Source of the DNA: Solitalea canadensis DSM 3403
GTDB taxonomy: Bacteria; Bacteroidota; Bacteroidia; Sphingobacteriales; Sphingobacteriaceae
Length of the DNA stretch: 64,000 nucleotides
Direction of reading: 5' to 3'
Assembly: GCF_000242635.2 (NCBI RefSeq)
Contig: NC_017770.1
Coordinates: 3,670,669 to 3,734,668 of the forward strand
Positions within the stretch are counted from its first letter, which is position 1, and every line of letters begins with the position of its first letter. Below the pieces are notes generated by a model that searched no databases, was not told the origin of the DNA, and saw nothing but the letters and a program-made list of their open reading frames with translations. Below are positions 62,629 through 64,000 of this stretch, one piece after another. A program made the position numbers and the translations under genes.

Positions 62629-63966
62629 TTAAGTAAGCTGGTGAATACTTGTATTGGAAACCACGCTTCTTCTACCTACACTAAAATAATTAAAACCGAG
62701 TTCACTCATTTTAATCAGATCGTACTGATTTCGTCCATCAAAAATAACCTTCGATTTCAATTTTCCTGCGATCGTATCAAAGTTTGGATTTCTGAAACAC
62801 GACCACTCTGTTACTAGAATTAAAGCATCTGCATCTGTTAATGCTTCATACTGGTCATCTGCAATTGAAACACGATCACCAAACATCGATTTTATGAAAG
62901 GCCCGGCAACAGGATCATAACCAACAACACGAGCTCCCGCTGCTGATAATTCATCAATAATGTAGATGGATGGAGCCTCCCGAATATCATCTGTTTCCGG
63001 CTTAAAAGATAACCCCCAAAGTGTTATTGTTTTACCTGCCAAATCACCTCTGAAAAACGACTTTATTCGGTTAACAAACTTTTTGCGTTGAGCCTGATTG
63101 ATCTTAATAATTGACTCAACCATCTCGTGCTCACAATCATTATCGCTGGCAATCTTATTTAAGGCAAGCACATCCTTAGGGAAACAACTTCCACCATAGC
63201 CAATACCCGCATATAAGAATTGTTTTCCGATACGGTCGTCTGTTCCGATGCCTTTTCTTACATCTTCGATATTAGCGCCAAGTTTCTCACAAATGCCTGA
63301 AATTTCATTCATAAAGGAAATTTTGGCCGCTAAAAATGCATTTGCTGCATACTTGGTGATTTCCGCTGAACGTTCGTCCATAACAATCATCTTATCACTT
63401 TGCCGCATGTAGGGTTCATACAATTCCCTGAAAACTTTTTTAGCGTATTCAGATCGAGTACCCACTACTATACGATTAGGCTTCATAAAATCATTTATGG
63501 CTACCCCTTCTCGTAAAAACTCAGGATTTGAAACTACATCGAATTCTGTATCAGTATATTTTCTGATCGTTTTTCTTACCAATTCAGTTGTTCCAACAGG
63601 CACTGTACTTTTATTTACGATGATCTTGTAGTCATTCATGCAAACTCCAATCCCTTCACTCACTTTTATAACATAGGAAAGATCTGCTGATCCATCTTCA
63701 GCAGGAGGTGTTGGTAAAGCAAGGAAAATAATCAACGATTCATTAACACCATGAGCTAAATCAGATGTAAAGGTTAATCGACCTTGCTCTATGTTTCTTT
63801 TGAACATACTTTCAAGACCCGGCTCATAAAATGGTATGATTCCATTTTGCATGGATGCTACCTTCTCAACGTTATTGTCAACACAAATAACATCATTACC
63901 GGTTTCTGCTAAACAAGTTCCGGTTACAAGTCCGACATAACCTGTACCTATAATTGTAATTTTCAT
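62629..63966 (-). CDS. ugd: UDP-glucose 6-dehydrogenase
   Basis: NAD-dependent enzyme of 445 aa oxidising UDP-glucose to UDP-glucuronate for exopolysaccharide or capsule synthesis. The N-terminal Rossmann motif is G7-T-G-Y-V-G12 and the catalytic C261 sits in GYGGSCFPKD. Further blocks are NKSTVPVGT, SNPEFLREG, ITKYAANAFLAAKISFMNE and the C-terminal SFKPETDDIREAPS. The length is typical (about 440). It is at the window edge, read leftward, and may head a polysaccharide cluster beyond 64 kb or stand alone. Regulation cannot be judged. Confidence 0.96.
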   Translation of the reverse strand: MKITIIGTGYVGLVTGTCLAETGNDVICVDNNVEKVASMQNGIIPFYEPGLESMFKRNIEQGRLTFTSDLAHGVNESLIIFLALPTPPAEDGSADLSYVIKVSEGIGVCMNDYKIIVNKSTVPVGTTELVRKTIRKYTDTEFDVVSNPEFLREGVAINDFMKPNRIVVGTRSEYAKKVFRELYEPYMRQSDKMIVMDERSAEITKYAANAFLAAKISFMNEISGICEKLGANIEDVRKGIGTDDRIGKQFLYAGIGYGGSCFPKDVLALNKIASDNDCEHEMVESIIKINQAQRKKFVNRIKSFFRGDLAGKTITLWGLSFKPETDDIREAPSIYIIDELSAAGARVVGYDPVAGPFIKSMFGDRVSIADDQYEALTDADALILVTEWSCFRNPNFDTIAGKLKSKVIFDGRNQYDLIKMSELGFNYFSVGRRSVVSNTSIHQLT

Positions 63967-64000
63967 AGAGCGTAAACTTTAGATTTTCAAAGAGTAAACA

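Overview
The window reads as chromosome of a low-GC member of the Bacteroidota, most like the Sphingobacteriales (Solitalea/Pedobacter relatives). The support is two C-terminal Por/T9SS sorting tails, a DUF1800-DUF1501 pair, many lipoprotein signal peptides, weak Shine-Dalgarno sequences, promoters of the TTG-N18/19-TAnnTTTG type, and 2-oxoglutarate dehydrogenase and fatty-acid genes typical of an aerobic heterotroph. The species cannot be fixed from sequence reading alone. I saw no rRNA, tRNA or CRISPR array.

Layout. 0.1-2.1 kb: an OmpR-type two-component system. 2.2-8.4 kb: a small unknown protein and a leftward RND efflux operon (adaptor, pump, outer-membrane lipoprotein). 8.8-12.9 kb: sucA-sucB. 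13.1-23.1 kb: a cobalamin-binding MerR regulator of the CarH/LitR type, a D-2-hydroxyacid dehydrogenase, a TetR-like regulator, an ABC1/UbiB-like kinase, two NAD-dependent epimerase-like proteins, a CBS protein, a thioredoxin-like ferredoxin and a CPD photolyase. These could form a light or oxidative-stress neighbourhood. It is interrupted by a complete IS256-family element whose 8-bp target duplication falls on the stop codon of the ferredoxin gene. 23.1-24.3 kb: two FKBP-type lipoprotein isomerases.

24.5-38.4 kb is a fatty-acid degradation region: a MarR regulator heads a fadN-fadA-fadE operon with the gene order and protein sizes of the Bacillus fadNAE operon. Two acyl-CoA synthetase paralogues, a gamma-glutamyltransferase and a nitronate-monooxygenase-like flavoprotein follow. 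A 12-bp palindrome TATGC-NN-GCATA occurs twice in front of the MarR gene and once, inside an 18-bp perfect palindrome, between an acyl-CoA synthetase and the flavoprotein. It is a good candidate MarR operator. A stand-alone GIY-YIG nuclease gene framed by 24-bp inverted repeats sits inside the fad operon.

38.4-48.6 kb holds a DUF4442 hotdog protein, a small phosphatase-like protein, a CapA-like metallophosphatase, formate-THF ligase, an M61 peptidase, an unknown membrane protein and the DUF1800-DUF1501 pair. 48.8-55.0 kb is a second RND operon followed by a single-domain response regulator. 55.0-62.5 kb encodes exported proteins: a small carboxypeptidase-regulatory-like protein, a large T9SS subtilase and twin parallel beta-helix lipoproteins. 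The window ends in UDP-glucose dehydrogenase.

Intergenic DNA is rich in short word-like repeats. The most striking is a pair of about 13-bp units, ATCtGTGtAATCC, spaced 20-22 bp apart in the same orientation, directly in front of four unrelated start codons.
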